Shown: positions 19,753 through 32,100 of the stretch, one piece after another
Numbering within the stretch: position 1 is the first letter of the stretch
Layout: each line of letters starts with the position of its first letter
DNA from: Agmasoma carcini (nom. nud.)
Taxonomy: Eukaryota > Microsporidia > Thelohaniidae
DNA: 42,071 bases
Direction: 5' to 3'
NCBI GenBank assembly: GCA_029232285.1
Contig: JAOXFI010000054.1
Span: 1 to 42,071, forward strand
The notes under the pieces: generated by a model
Told to the model about the DNA's origin: nothing
Databases searched by the model: none
Seen by the model: only the letters and a program-made list of their open reading frames with translations
Position numbers and translations under genes: made by a program

Positions 19753-20639
19753 GGAAATTTTTTCATAAATCTTTAAAACATTTTTGATTTTATTTTTTTC
19801 TAAATATTATAAGCAAGCTATATCAATATAATCCGAAGCCATGTTGTGCTGTGGCTTGCTTTATTCAAGTATAGATCTTATAGTAATAAAAAATTATAGG
19901 TTGTGTTAGAAGAGCCTAAAGATAAAAATTGATTTGGTTGATGGTTTTAGATAAATTTAAAGTAAGGTCATTTAGTAGAAAAATAGATTGATCATATGAT
20001 GGATTAACCATCTTCAGACAAGAGATTAGCATTCTTATATGTGTAGACCAAAAATATATTGTTATACTTGTTGTAGTGGTAAACGATAATCAACAGTCTG
20101 TTATAAATACCAAAATTAAGTATATTGCACTCGTTGAAATCTATAGATTATTATATACATTTTTCGGAAACAAAAAACCGTCAAAGTATATAAAATAATC
20201 ACCCAAATATTTCATAATTTAATCATAAAGTCGTATATGTTACAATATATTTTTATGATCTATACAGCCTTTTAGCTAGATAGAATTCATTAAATCATAT
20301 AAAATATCCTTAAACCACAGTGTTTATATCCATTCTCTCATATATATGTTTGCTTACCAATATTTGAATATAACCTAGGTTTATCAGTAACTCACCAATC
20401 AAAGTATATATACAAGAAAAAAAGCCGGTAATTGCGCAATATAACAAAGAAATAATATATAAAATATTCTATATATATTGTAATATTTTTAGAGTCAAAA
20501 TTAGAAGCTGAAGCATTTAATTCCTGTCTCTCACCATAATATTTATACTTTAACTCATATACAAACCAAAACCACTGTTTTTATCATATATGTCATCCAT
20601 CATTTAAATAGTTATAAGTTCCAAAAAATATACCCAACC
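19753..20639. other. Divergent intergenic region, no gene recognised
   Basis: 887 bp between the POT1-like and HRD1-like genes, unusually long for this gene block. AT-rich with several short ATATAT tracts. I see no RNA gene, open frame or clear repeat. Confidence 0.5.
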
Positions 20640-21650
20640 ATGCTTGTAAAAATTTCCACAAAAATGCCACTTCCAATTCATTTCATGATTTTGGCCGTTT
20701 CAACTGCTTACAAAATAAATAAACTACAGTTCTTTCATCTGTTAGACACTACATTGAAATCTAATTTCCTTCACTTCCTCCACCTATCATTTTTTATACA
20801 TCTCCTTTCTAAGGTTGTTTACGCTTTTAAAGATAAAATTTTTGGTGAGTTAACAACTTCAGAGCGTACTTTATACAATGACAAGGTGTATGATTTGGTC
20901 TCTGAGTTCATAATGGTAGTAACATTCTTTCACAATCTACATTTAAAGATTTTGTTCTTTTTCTTCTATTTCTATTGGATTAAGAGTTTCTGCTGGACTT
21001 TGGAAATAAAAAGCCAAAGAATTTCTAACAAGAAAATGGTCTTTATTGGGTTCTTGGGCATGATTCTATGCATCGGTTCCGCAAATTACTTCTGGAAACA
21101 GTCCTTCGGTCTATTCTCGATATATCTGTTGCTTTCTTTAGAATTTTCTCTGACTGCTCTTTCATTCTTGAAATCTATATGTACCATCGTTGTTGATATC
21201 AAAGAAATTGAAAGCAGAAGGTCGGTGATCATTTTCCAAATTTCTATTACTTACTACTTTATAAGATGTCTTGTCTATTTTGTGTTCTTAATAACGGTTA
21301 CATTACGTTACAGATTCCCATATTCTATTTCTAGAAGTTTAGCTACAACCATTATTAAACTTAAGAGGAAAATTGTATCATTAAGAAATTATTTGCAGAT
21401 TTGTAAGGATTTAGAAGGTGTGCCTGAGATAGAAACTGATGAAGTATGTGTGATATGTACAGAGGATATAACGAAAGGTAAAAAACTAGGATGCGGTCAC
21501 ATTTTCCATCTTGATTGTCTTAAGACATGGTGTGAAAGAAAAACAATATGTCCTATTTGCAGAAATGAACTCGTATTTCAAGATGTGGAGATTCTTGATG
21601 CGGGTGATGAATATATAGCAGGGGTGCGTGTTGATGAGGTCGTGGAATAA
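20640..21650 (+). CDS. HRD1: HRD1/synoviolin-like ER membrane RING E3 ligase
   Basis: 336 aa. The first ~245 residues are strongly hydrophobic with several membrane-spanning helices (for example around 65-80, 93-113, 130-150, 155-178 and 195-222), the layout of Hrd1. A RING-H2 domain follows at 270-307 with ligands C270, C273, C285, H287, H290, C293, C304 and C307 (CVIC...CGHIFHLDC...CPIC). In ER-associated degradation Hrd1 is both the retrotranslocation channel and the ubiquitin ligase. The protein stops ~30 residues after the RING, much shorter than yeast Hrd1 (551 aa), and lacks the long cytosolic tail. A gp78-type ligase is possible but would carry CUE and VIM regions, which are absent. 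Confidence 0.88.
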   Translation: MLVKISTKMPLPIHFMILAVSTAYKINKLQFFHLLDTTLKSNFLHFLHLSFFIHLLSKVVYAFKDKIFGELTTSERTLYNDKVYDLVSEFIMVVTFFHNLHLKILFFFFYFYWIKSFCWTLEIKSQRISNKKMVFIGFLGMILCIGSANYFWKQSFGLFSIYLLLSLEFSLTALSFLKSICTIVVDIKEIESRRSVIIFQISITYYFIRCLVYFVFLITVTLRYRFPYSISRSLATTIIKLKRKIVSLRNYLQICKDLEGVPEIETDEVCVICTEDITKGKKLGCGHIFHLDCLKTWCERKTICPICRNELVFQDVEILDAGDEYIAGVRVDEVVE

Positions 21651-22101
21651 AAACCTTGATTTTTGTTAATTTGTAATTATTTCAATATTCAATATGTACT
21701 TAAATTTTAGAATATATTTTTTTTTGTATTTTTTTCTTTATGATTCTAAAATGACATGAAGCGGGTTTTGATTTTTTTAATTATTATAATTTTATCACTT
21801 AATATAATATTTGCCTTTATAACTTGCACCATGATGTTAATATTTCATATTTAATTTTGATAATTTTTCAAAATTGATCATAAACTAGTATTAAAATTCT
21901 ATTTATTGTATAATGTCATATTCTGACTCAAACAAATATTTTTATAAAAAACATGCCAGAAAAGTAAATCGTTGTGCTAATAGAATTAAACCAATCGGAT
22001 AATAAATATATATAGATCTCTGATATATAGCAACCCAAAATGTACAAAGATATTTGAAATTATATTAAACCAATCATTAAGCATATATAAATTTGTTTAA
22101 T
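21651..22101. other. Convergent intergenic region
   Basis: 451 bp between the ends of the HRD1-like and YEATS genes. AT-rich; no feature recognised. Confidence 0.5.
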
Positions 22102-22578
22102 TTATTGTTCAGAGTATTCAAATTGATTTATAAGATAATCAATCGCCTTATTAATATTTTTATATTCTTCATCCTCACCAATAATTTCAATATGTGAATT
22201 ATCAAATTCAGGTACGTTTTTATCCTTAAAAATTAAACAATCAATTTTTTCACTTATTGTTGGATTTTCTTCACCATGCAAGGAGAGGTAATGACTGGTA
22301 GCTAGTTTGTCATCATTAAATAATGTGATTCGAATTTGTATATTAAATTCACCCCATCCACTTTCACTAATTTCAAAAGGATAAGATGTATTCATTATAG
22401 GATTTACAAAGGACTCATGTAACTTAAACTGAACACTTTTAACTATAGACTCCGGTGCACGCACATAGCAAGTCCATTTATGAGAAAGGTCTTTAATGCT
22501 TCGTTCCTCTTCAGGAATGAACGTAGCAGTATTTCCAATGATAATTGGACATCCTCTATAGCCATCAATAACAGACAT
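22102..22578 (-). CDS. YAF9: YEATS domain protein (Yaf9/Gas41-like)
   Basis: 158 aa, almost all one YEATS domain. PIIIGNTAT (11-19), HKWTCYVRAP, KSVQFKLHESF, PFEISESGWGEFNIQI and the LSLHGEE segment are in canonical order. YEATS domains read acylated histone lysines through an aromatic cage; Yaf9 sits in NuA4 and SWR1, Taf14 in TFIID and others. PI..GNTA with a short C-terminal helical tail fits Yaf9/Gas41 best. It lacks most of the C-terminal coiled coil of yeast Yaf9 (226 aa). Start supported by AAAAATTTTT (22580-22590) one base from the ATG. It lies 78 bp downstream of PCNA on the same strand. Confidence 0.92.
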   Translation of the reverse strand: MSVIDGYRGCPIIIGNTATFIPEEERSIKDLSHKWTCYVRAPESIVKSVQFKLHESFVNPIMNTSYPFEISESGWGEFNIQIRITLFNDDKLATSHYLSLHGEENPTISEKIDCLIFKDKNVPEFDNSHIEIIGEDEEYKNINKAIDYLINQFEYSEQ

Positions 22579-22656
22579 GAAAAATTTTTAAAAAAATACA
22601 AAAAAATAAAAATTAGATTTACTTTTTGTTGTAATATAAAATTTAAGAAATAAATA

Positions 22657-23436
22657 TTAAGATTTACTTTTTGGTGCAATATAAAATTTAGAATACCATT
22701 CTTCATCTTTTATCTCAAAGAAAACAGGAATATCTTCATCGCCAAAGTGAATGCTAGGACATTCTCCAACCTGTACCACATCATCAATAAGTTTAATATA
22801 CTTGTGAGCTATTTGAGTTGTAACTTCACCCCCACAAGAAATTATTATGTCATTTCCATTGTCATACAACTTTTTGCAAAGGCTAATTGAATCACCAACC
22901 TGCTTAACGTTTAATTCATTTTTCTTAATAGAAAATGAAGCATAATCACCATGTTGGAACTGCGTCTTCAGTTCCCTAAATTTACTGTTAGGTAGTGTTA
23001 TGCTAGACTTATAACTTAGGTTTGGAATTGAATATTTACTGTTCTGTATTGACATCAAAGCTAGATCAGCTTCGATATCTTGGGTTTCTGATCCATAATG
23101 AATTGTCAATTTATCAGGATTATCATCACATTTAAATTTGAGGGTGTAATTTTTCTCAAGTACAAGTGATTTCAATATACTTAACAACTTAGGAAGAGAC
23201 AATCCTATTTCAATATCCCTATCAGCTCTATATTTGGCAAAAAACTTCTCAAAAAATTCGATATCAGCCAGACAGGCATGCATCGAATCCATTGCCTGTA
23301 TAGATAGTCCTGTCGAGCTCACAGAAATAGAAACTTCTTGTATTACATCTTTTAAACTATCTAATATTTTAATAAGAACCGTTACTTTTTCTCGTTTAGA
23401 GCATCCTTCTTGATAATTGAATTCCAACTCAAACAT
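22657..23436 (-). CDS. POL30: PCNA sliding clamp
   Basis: 259 aa, the normal PCNA length (yeast Pol30 258). The two-domain clamp pattern is clear: IKILDSLKDVIQEVSI, the central SIQAMDSMHACLADIEF, the KLLSILKSL strand, then the second domain with FRELKTQF and GDYASFSI, and the conserved C-terminal KFYIAPK. It forms the homotrimeric ring around DNA for polymerases delta/epsilon and PIP-box partners. The interdomain loop and the acidic tail after IAPK are short. AAAATTTTTT (23441-23450) lies 4 bp from the ATG. Confidence 0.97.
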   Translation of the reverse strand: MFELEFNYQEGCSKREKVTVLIKILDSLKDVIQEVSISVSSTGLSIQAMDSMHACLADIEFFEKFFAKYRADRDIEIGLSLPKLLSILKSLVLEKNYTLKFKCDDNPDKLTIHYGSETQDIEADLALMSIQNSKYSIPNLSYKSSITLPNSKFRELKTQFQHGDYASFSIKKNELNVKQVGDSISLCKKLYDNGNDIIISCGGEVTTQIAHKYIKLIDDVVQVGECPSIHFGDEDIPVFFEIKDEEWYSKFYIAPKSKS

Positions 23437-25084
23437 GGTTAAAATTTTTTCTCTCTTTAAAAAATTATTAAAATTTTGTATTTTTATATTTATTCAGATT
23501 AAGGTTGCTTAATGATAAAGTGAACGAGCATGTCTAATGTAATTACTTCTGAAATACATACATAAGTATATTATAATCATAAAATTTACTAATATTTAAA
23601 TTATACCTAATTTGAAGTGTTTAAAGATCTATTAGTCATTTCATGTTATGATATAGGCCCAATGTTGTCTTTAGCTAAACCTTTGAGTTGATATTGAAAT
23701 GTTTATTTCTGAATTATCAAATCTATAATAATTCTGTATTTTCTAAAAATTTGTTAATTTTTACCCTAGTCGTGTTTTGAAACCACAAACATCTAGTTTT
23801 GACGCAGTTTTCTTTGCTGGCAAACTCTATGGCAATACTAATAAAAGATAAACATCTAAGGATACAGCTATTACTACTGAAATTTATAATTGTGATATCA
23901 CATCCAATAATGCACATGAAGAATAGACTAGAATGATACTAATAAAAAACCAAAAATGTTTATTCATTGGGGTTTGCAAATAGCAAGAATGACTGGTGAA
24001 ATAATAAAATATCTTTAGTAAGTCACAATATATAAATTAAAATCGTTTTAGAACACAATACATTTGTTGTTTTTAATAAAGACTGTATATTATGCCAATT
24101 ATACACTGTAAGAAAAAACGGGCACCTTTATATTGATTGAATTTAGCTAATCCGTAAAAATATTAAAATTCATATAAATATTGTTACATGTCTTACTGTA
24201 TATTGCTTTTTAAATTTTATATCATATATATATTGTTCTATTTTTTGCGAATTTTATAAATTTTCATCTATTAAATTTAATAATATCAGATTTTTGTAAA
24301 TTTTATGTGTATTAATTTGACTTTAGATATTAAATTATTTATTGTCATATTTTGAGATGACCTGCTTTAGATTTTAGTGATTCTTTGTATTTATTTGTTT
24401 AAAGTTGATTTAAAGAGACCAAAACAACCATGTTATCTCTTACATTGTAACTTCAATTATTTATGATTATTTTAAATGTTTGCAATTAATTTATAAATGT
24501 TAATATAATTAAAAAATTAGAAATATAATAACCAATGATATTTTTGTAAATAATGAATTTTAATAAGTTAATATTAAATTATTTATATATTTAAAAATCA
24601 TATTAATATATTTATAAAACAACATGTTATAACATAAATTTAATATGATAAAGAAATTTATATAGTAAATAATTCTTAAATAGAAGAAAAAATTCAACAT
24701 CTTATTAATTTTGAAATATTTATATAATTTTTCTTTTTAATTATATGTGTTTTATTTTATAAATATCGAAAAACAGAGTTTATAAAAATCATTTTATAAG
24801 TTATTTAAACGACGAAATATATATTAAACTTAAATATAGATCAAAAATGTAATTTTCGTAAGAAAGCAAAAAATTATAGTTATACACGAAATACTATATT
24901 ATTGTAAAAATACAACAAAAATATATAATCTGCTCTGAATAAAATATTTTTAAAATCAAACTTTGAGTTAAGAAACATAGTAGATCGCATATCTTGTTTA
25001 CACAAAATGCTTAATCTTGTTTCAAAAAAATGATGTTTAAGATAGTAAGATGATGTTATATCTGTGTTTTTTTGCATATTTAGT
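23437..25084. other. Long AT-rich intergenic region before the LINE cluster
   Basis: About 1.65 kb. The part at 24100-25000 is extremely AT-rich, with no frame of interest. The few short frames (23723-23917, 24880-25077) have low-information translations and are not believed. The right edge is where similarity between LINE A and LINE B stops, so the region may be old host spacer or eroded element. Confidence 0.5.
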
Positions 25085-28000
25085 TCTTGCGTTGACAGCC
25101 CATTAGTTCTGAATCGTATATGATCGTAGGTATTGCTACATTTATATGACCATTATCTTAAAGATCAGAGATGTGTTTTTTCTCGTTAGATAATTTCAAA
25201 TTATTATTCTTTGATATTTTAGTGTGTTTGTCTTTTGGCGACTTTTTCAAAGTCAAGGTCATCTATAATATTAATTTAAAAAAACTATAGTATTTTATGT
25301 AGGTTATTAATTGTACTAAAATTTGACATCAAATTCTTTTTCTAGTTTATAAAATGACAATATTTTGCATTTATAGATGTTTATTTTTATTTTGTTTAAC
25401 TAGTTGTCAATTTTAAATAATAAAATTTATTTTTTAACTATTACTGTTAGTATTAATGTTGTCTCTGGTGAATTAAAGATTTCTAAACTTTCGTTGACTC
25501 CAGACAACTCTTCATTTTTTATATTCTCTAAAATATCCTTGATGTAAATATTGAACAGAATTAGAATGTGTGAACACCCTTGTCTCACCTCTTTCTAGTT
25601 TTAAAAATCCTATTTTTTTATTTCTAATTCTTATTTTTAAAGTGTTCGTTGTGTAAAAGTTTTTTTTAAATTCAATGATCTTTGTGCTTATTTTAGCTTT
25701 GTGCTATTTTTTTATAAGTATTAAATAGCCGATATATCGAAAGCCTTTTTAGGCCTAGAAAACATAAAATCGTCTTTTTTTTGCTAATTAATTTCTTTCT
25801 AAGATTTGTAAAGAGTAGTTACTTGAGTCATGCATTCTTTGTTGAACCAGAAGCCTGCTTGTATGTTGCTAAAAATTGATATTTTTAGATAATTAAATAG
25901 CCTAAAATTGATGATTTTACAATAGAGTTTTAATGTAACATTTATTTGATTGATATCTCTGTAGTTTTCGCATTCTTTTTTCTTTTCAAAGATTGATACT
26001 ATAATCGATTTTTTAAAATTGTTCTGAAATGTTTGAGCTCTTGTTTATCTGATTTAAGATTACATCAATACCAATTTTAATAGTATTTAGTTTGTTGTCC
26101 GAGCATCTTATGTTGTACATCTTTATGAGTTCAATTGGTATGTTGTCGTCGCCTGTTGCTTTTTAGTTTCTTACTGTGCTTAGTGCCTATCTTAGTTTTT
26201 CGTTACTGATATCTTTGCCCAGATCTTGATTTTTAACAAGGCTAAAAGTTTTTTTCAATAAAACGCTCGTAGTCTTTGTCTGAATGTCAAATTTTATTGC
26301 CATAGAGATAACTAAATATTAAAGCCATTTTTTTATAATATTTTTATTATTTACGAGTAGTTTGTTGGATGTGTCAAATATTGGATGTTTTGTGAGAGAT
26401 TGTTTCTTAATCAAATGTTTAGATTTTATCAATCTTTAAGCATTTCCGCTGTCACTGTTCTTCATGTGCTGTATTGCACTCTGTGTTTCTCTCTTGTTTT
26501 TCTTGGTAGCTGTTTTTTAGCTCTAGCATAATTTTTTAAGTAAGTGTAAGTTTCTAGATCTTTCTCCTGTCTTAATGTTTTTTTATAAAATGTTCCTTTT
26601 TTCTTATTTAACTTTTTTTAATTTTTCTAGTATAAAAGCAGATTTTGCATTTTTATTCATACTTAGTTTACTAATTTTTTGCAGCCTTTTCGGTTCCTCT
26701 TGCCAGAGCTTTTGTATCGCTCTGCCATGCAGGGAGTGGTTGTGTTTATTTGCTTTGCTTGTAGTTTTTTAAGTATTTTTTTGCCATTCTGTTGATATGA
26801 GTTTTTCTCTATTGATACCGATTTTTCTACTTCTTTAATCCCCTTTAATCTGGAAGTTAATTTTAACTAAGAAAGGTAGGTGATCTAAAATGCATATTTT
26901 TCTCTAGATAGATTAGCAAGCCTTGTTGTACCTTTTAAATAGATTATTTATTTTGAGTACAAAAGTTTTTTCTTTTAAAACATTTTAGTCTCCTGCTAGA
27001 ATTTGTTCAGTGTTCCTATATTCTTGACAGATCTAGATATTTTTTTCTCTATTGCTATTTTATGGTTTCCTTCATTTTTGATTAGGTCGATATTAATAGC
27101 TAATAAGTTTTTTAATTCGTTATACACATTTTTTGCAATAAGGTAACTTTTTTAATACAATGTTTCTCAGCCAAGATTGTATCATTCCTTAATACCAATC
27201 ATAAGACCCGTGTTTAATTTATGTTCTTTAAATTTGAATGTATGTTATCTTGCATATATATTTTTTAATCACTATAATCTTACTTTTCTTGAAGAAAATC
27301 ATTTGGAGTTTAAATTTTGCTGTAATTAGTTCCAATTCTAAAAACTTGTTTTTAAAGTTATTGATATTGATTTATAATAGTCTTTATGACTTTATTTCAT
27401 AGTTACCACTGTTTATATTTTTTATGATTCATGTTGTTTTCTTCTTTCTAAAAGATTTTCAGTTTATTGAATATAATGTAGTAAAATTTGATTTAAAGAC
27501 CTATTAAATCTTTATGTACTTGCTTGTCTTCTTTTTATTTTGATTAGAATGTCATCAGAAGCGTCACCTAAATCAAGTATTTTATATACTTCTTTCGGTT
27601 ATATTTTCTGCCACTGTAGACGTTGAAAGTTAAATATTTCGTTATAGCTGAATTGTTTTGATTAATTTATTGAATTGTTCTTTTTTGTGACGTTTTGAAA
27701 AAAACCTTCACATTAGGCTTTGTCACTGTTTTATTGTAAGGTGACCTGTTCGTAGTTTGTGACAGGCCAAAGGTTTGGGGAGAATTTCCATTGCAATACA
27801 AAGCAATATTTTTCACTATTGCTGTCTAATAGATACTTGGAAGCGAGTTCCAGCTCGCTTATTTAGGTATTTGGTTGAGTTCTTGTTATAAATAATATAT
27901 TTTTAAACTTTTAAGTAATTTTTCATTCTAGATTATTTTTAGTGCTTAATGCCTGTACCAGTTTGTTCTTTAAGCTTGAAAACCAATAAACTGTTTTTTG

Positions 28001-29185
28001 TAAGATATTTTTATTATTCATTAAAAGCCAGTATTTAGCGTTTTGTTTGTATCAAATACGTTTTATGCTCTTTTTTAAAATGTTGAGTGTTATCGTGAAA
28101 GTATTTTGAAATCTAGCAATCGTTGTTGCCTTAAGTAGAATTGTTTTAATTAATTTAAGCTTGATAAACTTGAATCACTATTAAGGCTTTTCATAGCATT
28201 TTCTATATTTATGGTTTGCCTCTTTTTTCAGAATCAACAGTTTTCCTGTTTAAATTCAATTTTGTAGGGATTTTTTGTTCAAGTCTTTTGTTTTGGTTAT
28301 TTGCTTCTGGTTGCTGTTTTAGTTTTGTTACTTCAGAAGTCTCTTGAAGTATCTTATTTTTATTTTTTTCAATAAGACCATTCGTTTGGTTGGCAGAATT
28401 GTCTTTCTTTAGTATCTTTACCCTTTTAACTAATGTTTGTATTATCTGTGACATGTCTATAAGTAGCTTACTCATCTTTCTATCTTAAATGGTAGCATCG
28501 TTATTGATCTTTAATGTTTTACTTTTTGTTTTATTTCTTTAAAATCAGAGATAATTTCATCATATTTTGTTAATGTGATTTGTAGCTTTATCTTAAATTC
28601 TTTGATTATGTTTCCATACCTTGTACTTTCGGTTTTTGGTTGATTTTATAATCCTGAATTGTTTTCTCATATTCAGCTATTATTTGATTTGCTCGTCAAT
28701 AAATTGTAATTGGAGTTTCTCATTTGGAGAAGGTAAACTGTCGTCGCTTTCGCAATTAAGCTTTGCTCTCTTCGGCGGATTTTTTTAATAAATTATTTTT
28801 GCCGCGAAGTCTTCTTATCCTTCGTATTTCTTTATAGGTTATTTTGTTCTTATATTATTTTGTATTTATAGTTAGAAATACAAGCATAGTTATCTGTGTA
28901 AGTGCAGGGCAAAATAGTTTTTTGTTTCTTCTTAAATGTAATCAGTATTAAAAGTTCATAGTTTTAAAAGATTTTTCCTCAACGTTAATAGAATTTTTCA
29001 TTTTCAATAAAAAGCCGTCAGATTTTTTTTAAAAGTTGCGTCTTTTGTAATTAGTCAAATTAAACTGCTTAATAATTGTATATAGGGTGAAATTTGATTT
29101 TTCATTAGCGGCCTTTTGACTCGTAACGAAGTTTTTGTTTTTCCGGTTGTTCTCTCTTTGTCTTTTTTGCCTTCCGTTTTTGCCT
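25085..29185 (-). mobile_element. LINE copy A: degenerate APE-type non-LTR retrotransposon, 3' part missing
   Basis: Minus-strand element collinear with LINE B (33480-37760). Its 5' end (about 29185, AAGAC...GAGAGAACAACC) matches the start of the B similarity near 37757. Matching blocks follow: ORF1 coiled coil (28209-28475), endonuclease (~27000-27700), linker (26440-26770) and RT (~25450-26250). It is riddled with stops and shifts. Similarity ends at ~25085, equal to ~33480 in B, so the last ~1.1 kb (C-terminal zinc region and 3' UTR) is absent. LINEs normally lose the 5' end, so 3' loss points to a later deletion or rearrangement. Confidence 0.8.
28209..28475 (-). pseudogene. LINE A ORF1 fragment
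   Basis: 88-codon remnant starting MSKLLIDMSQIIQTLVK. It is homologous to the end of the LINE B ORF1 (MSKLLKDMSQTIQTLVK) and extends past the point where B has a stop, showing the original ORF continued. It is Lys/Asn/Gln-rich. Confidence 0.7.
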
Positions 29186-32100
29186 TTTTGCAGAAATCTT
29201 AAGTGTCTCTATCATTTCAGAGTCAGTGATAGGATCATCGAGTTTTTTAATTGAAATATTTTGACTTCTTTTAAGAGCCTCTTGGTAGGCTGTCAAGTCA
29301 TATTGTTAATCTGATCATTGCAGCTTCTTGTAGTGAAGCTCCCAATTTTCTAATATATCTTCTTTTTTGACATTAATTAACTTTTCTCTTGATTCACAAT
29401 CGGCTTGTATTCTAGAATCTGTTTTGTTTTTTATTTCTTCTTATGCGGAGCCATGTTTGTCTTGGGGCATTTTCTTTTATAGTTCTTATAGTGTCATTTA
29501 TTTTCTATTTTTTTATTAAAGAATTTTTAATCAATGCCTTTAATTGGATTTTGCATCTGTCAAAATGAACTATGGGTTTTGTCCCTTTGATAATAGATCT
29601 GTGGAGTCCTCTCTTATATTGTATTTTGAGAATGTTTTTTGGTATAAAATATTTTCTTGAACTTTTACCCATCTCTACTTTAGTAATTACATTAAGCTCC
29701 TTAAGAATCCGTTTCCATTTGTTAAATATGTTTAATGACTTTGAATAAAGACCATTAGAGTCAGCAGTATTTTCGACAAAAGCTTTTGAAAAATTGCATG
29801 ACTTGTCTCGTTTTCTAAAAGATTTCTTCTGTCTATTCGTTACACTAAAACCGGTTTAGTTTTATTGGTAAGCATGATGACTATGCATCTAACTGGTACA
29901 TGATCTGAAAAACATATTTTCTTTAATATCTTTAAAGAATCTATTAGTAAGTTGTGGTTTGATAAAACAATTCGATTGTGTTTTTACTTCTTCTATGATT
30001 TGCCAAACGCCTTTTTCTTTTGTGTTGTAAATGTAAGTTATCGATTAAAATGTTGCAATTGTTAAACCATTTCTTGATTTCATCGAAACTGAATTCCAAT
30101 CACCTCCTATTATAATTTTATCGTTTGTTACTTTTTGCAAAATTTTAGAATGTCTCTTTAGTTTGTAATCTAATTTCTGAATTTTTATTCAGGTATACAT
30201 TCATTATTAAGATTGAACTTTGTTGGTTAATAACCTCAGTAAAAAATATATAATCTTTGTTTTAAATTAAAATGCATTGGATGTTAATTCGTTTTTTGTT
30301 GGCAGAAGTTAATTTAGCTTAATTATCAGTTGAGTAGTTTCGATTATGTTATAACCAGAAAGAAAAGTTTTCTTATTTTGTTCTAAATTTCTTGCATGAG
30401 AATGACACCAGGTTTATATTTTAAATGTAATCTATTACTATTAGTTTTTTTTAGTAATACAAGGTATTGTTATTAATAGTATTAATTTTATTGTTTCTAA
30501 GCCATTTTTTACTTTTTGGGCTTATTGCATTGTGTTGATTTTGTCAATCCTCATTATTATCCTAATAGGCTAATAATTTCTTAGAGTTTTTTGAGTAAAG
30601 GGTATGAAAATAGCATTAGCGATCTCTGTCACTTTTTCTAATTCTTTTGACAAATGGTTTATTCGTCAATTCCCTTTTTATGTTTAAATATTTGAAAATG
30701 TGTTTAGGTTTTATGGTTAAAATAGCATGTATTATTAGCGATTTAACTCTGTTTTAACAATTTTATATACTTTATTCTGCTAAAGTGTTGAATGCTGTTA
30801 GGTCTTCATCTTTCCCATTTCCTGAGGGAATGTTACTTTTTTTCATATACTTCTGCCAGATTCTTTTGTATTCTCTGGTGTGTTATTGTTAAATCCTATT
30901 ACTGCTTCAATCCTATTGATATCTTTTTCAAGTATTCCTTTAGATAGTATGTGTGCAGCTTTCTTCATTAGTAAGTTTTTACATTTATTATCTTTGCAAA
31001 TTTGGGTATAAAGTTTTTCAGCCTATTCTTTCATTTCGATGATTTCAGAAGTGTATACAAAACTAAAACTTACTTTTTTGTGTTTAGAGACTATTTGGTA
31101 TAGCTTCATTAAGTAGTCAGAATTTATCAACATCCAGTGTTCTTTTTCGCAAACCCTCTAGATTTTCTCTATGTTCTTAAGGGGTATATCTGCCCCAGTT
31201 GATATTGTATCTTTTATTTTGCTCAAAGGCATAGGACCAAAGCCTTTTAGTTTAATGAGTTTGTATTTAGTCGCAAGAAATGGTGGTATTCTATCTAGGA
31301 TTTCATCCGCCTGTTCCTTGGTAAGTTTCCTTCTTTTTCTCTTGATCAGTTTTTGATCGCGTTCAGGTTCTGACTTACTGTTTTGTTGTGGTCTTATAAT
31401 TTGTATGCCACTTTTCTGTCTTTTCTGTTTAAAGTAATCGGTGTTGTTCATCTTCTTTGTATTAATGGTAGGTTGACTTTTGGGTTTATTATAGGGTTTC
31501 TCCTTTATTTTGTATAATTCGCTTACTATTTTGTTCTTAGTAGATACCTTTGACTCTTTTGTTTCGGGTAAATTGTTGTCCATTATGAACGACGTTATCT
31601 TATTGATCTTATCTTCTGATGGACCTAGTCTTTCTGAGAACGTTTTTTTCCAATCATATTGTTCGGAGCTAAAAATACTCTCTTCTGTAGTAGTTATTTT
31701 ATTTTCGCATTCGTCACTGTAAACCTCTTTCGTTTTAAGGCATTTATTGCTTTTTTCTATTTGTTGAAGGTTATATTGATCTTTGTGAGTCATGTTTGTA
31801 TTCTCGAGGTTTGAAATTTTCTTTTCCAGTATTTCAATATACCTTCTAAGTTCCTCGATCTTGTTTTCTTCGTTTTCACCATTTATGTATTTAGTTTCCG
31901 CTTAGGTATTGTTATTCTTAAAGATATTTGAGTTATGTGATTCTTGGTAGTGGTCTTTCAGTAAAAGTTTGTTTTTTGGTTCCCTAGAGTAAACTGATTC
32001 AAGCATATTATTGGTTCGTGCAAGGCCATAGGCGTTTTTTTGTTTTTATTTTTGGGTCATAACGACGATCGGATGTTTTGTGTGTCTCCGTTCCACTAGT

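Noticed and set aside
22443..22706. 87-codon frame spanning the YEATS-PCNA gap
   Set aside because: Repeats the gap's poly-T in an Ile/Phe/Leu-rich translation and overlaps two well-identified genes.
23723..25077. Two ~65-codon frames in the AT-rich region before LINE A
   Set aside because: No motif, no promoter box and low-information translations; the lengths are expected by chance.
26575..26772. Plus-strand hydrophobic frames in the LINE cluster (also 34824-35240, 32709-32975, 38433-38666)
   Set aside because: Antisense shadows of the Lys/Asn-rich LINE coding strand, which read as Phe/Leu/Ser-rich membrane-like sequence in reverse. They are not real membrane proteins.
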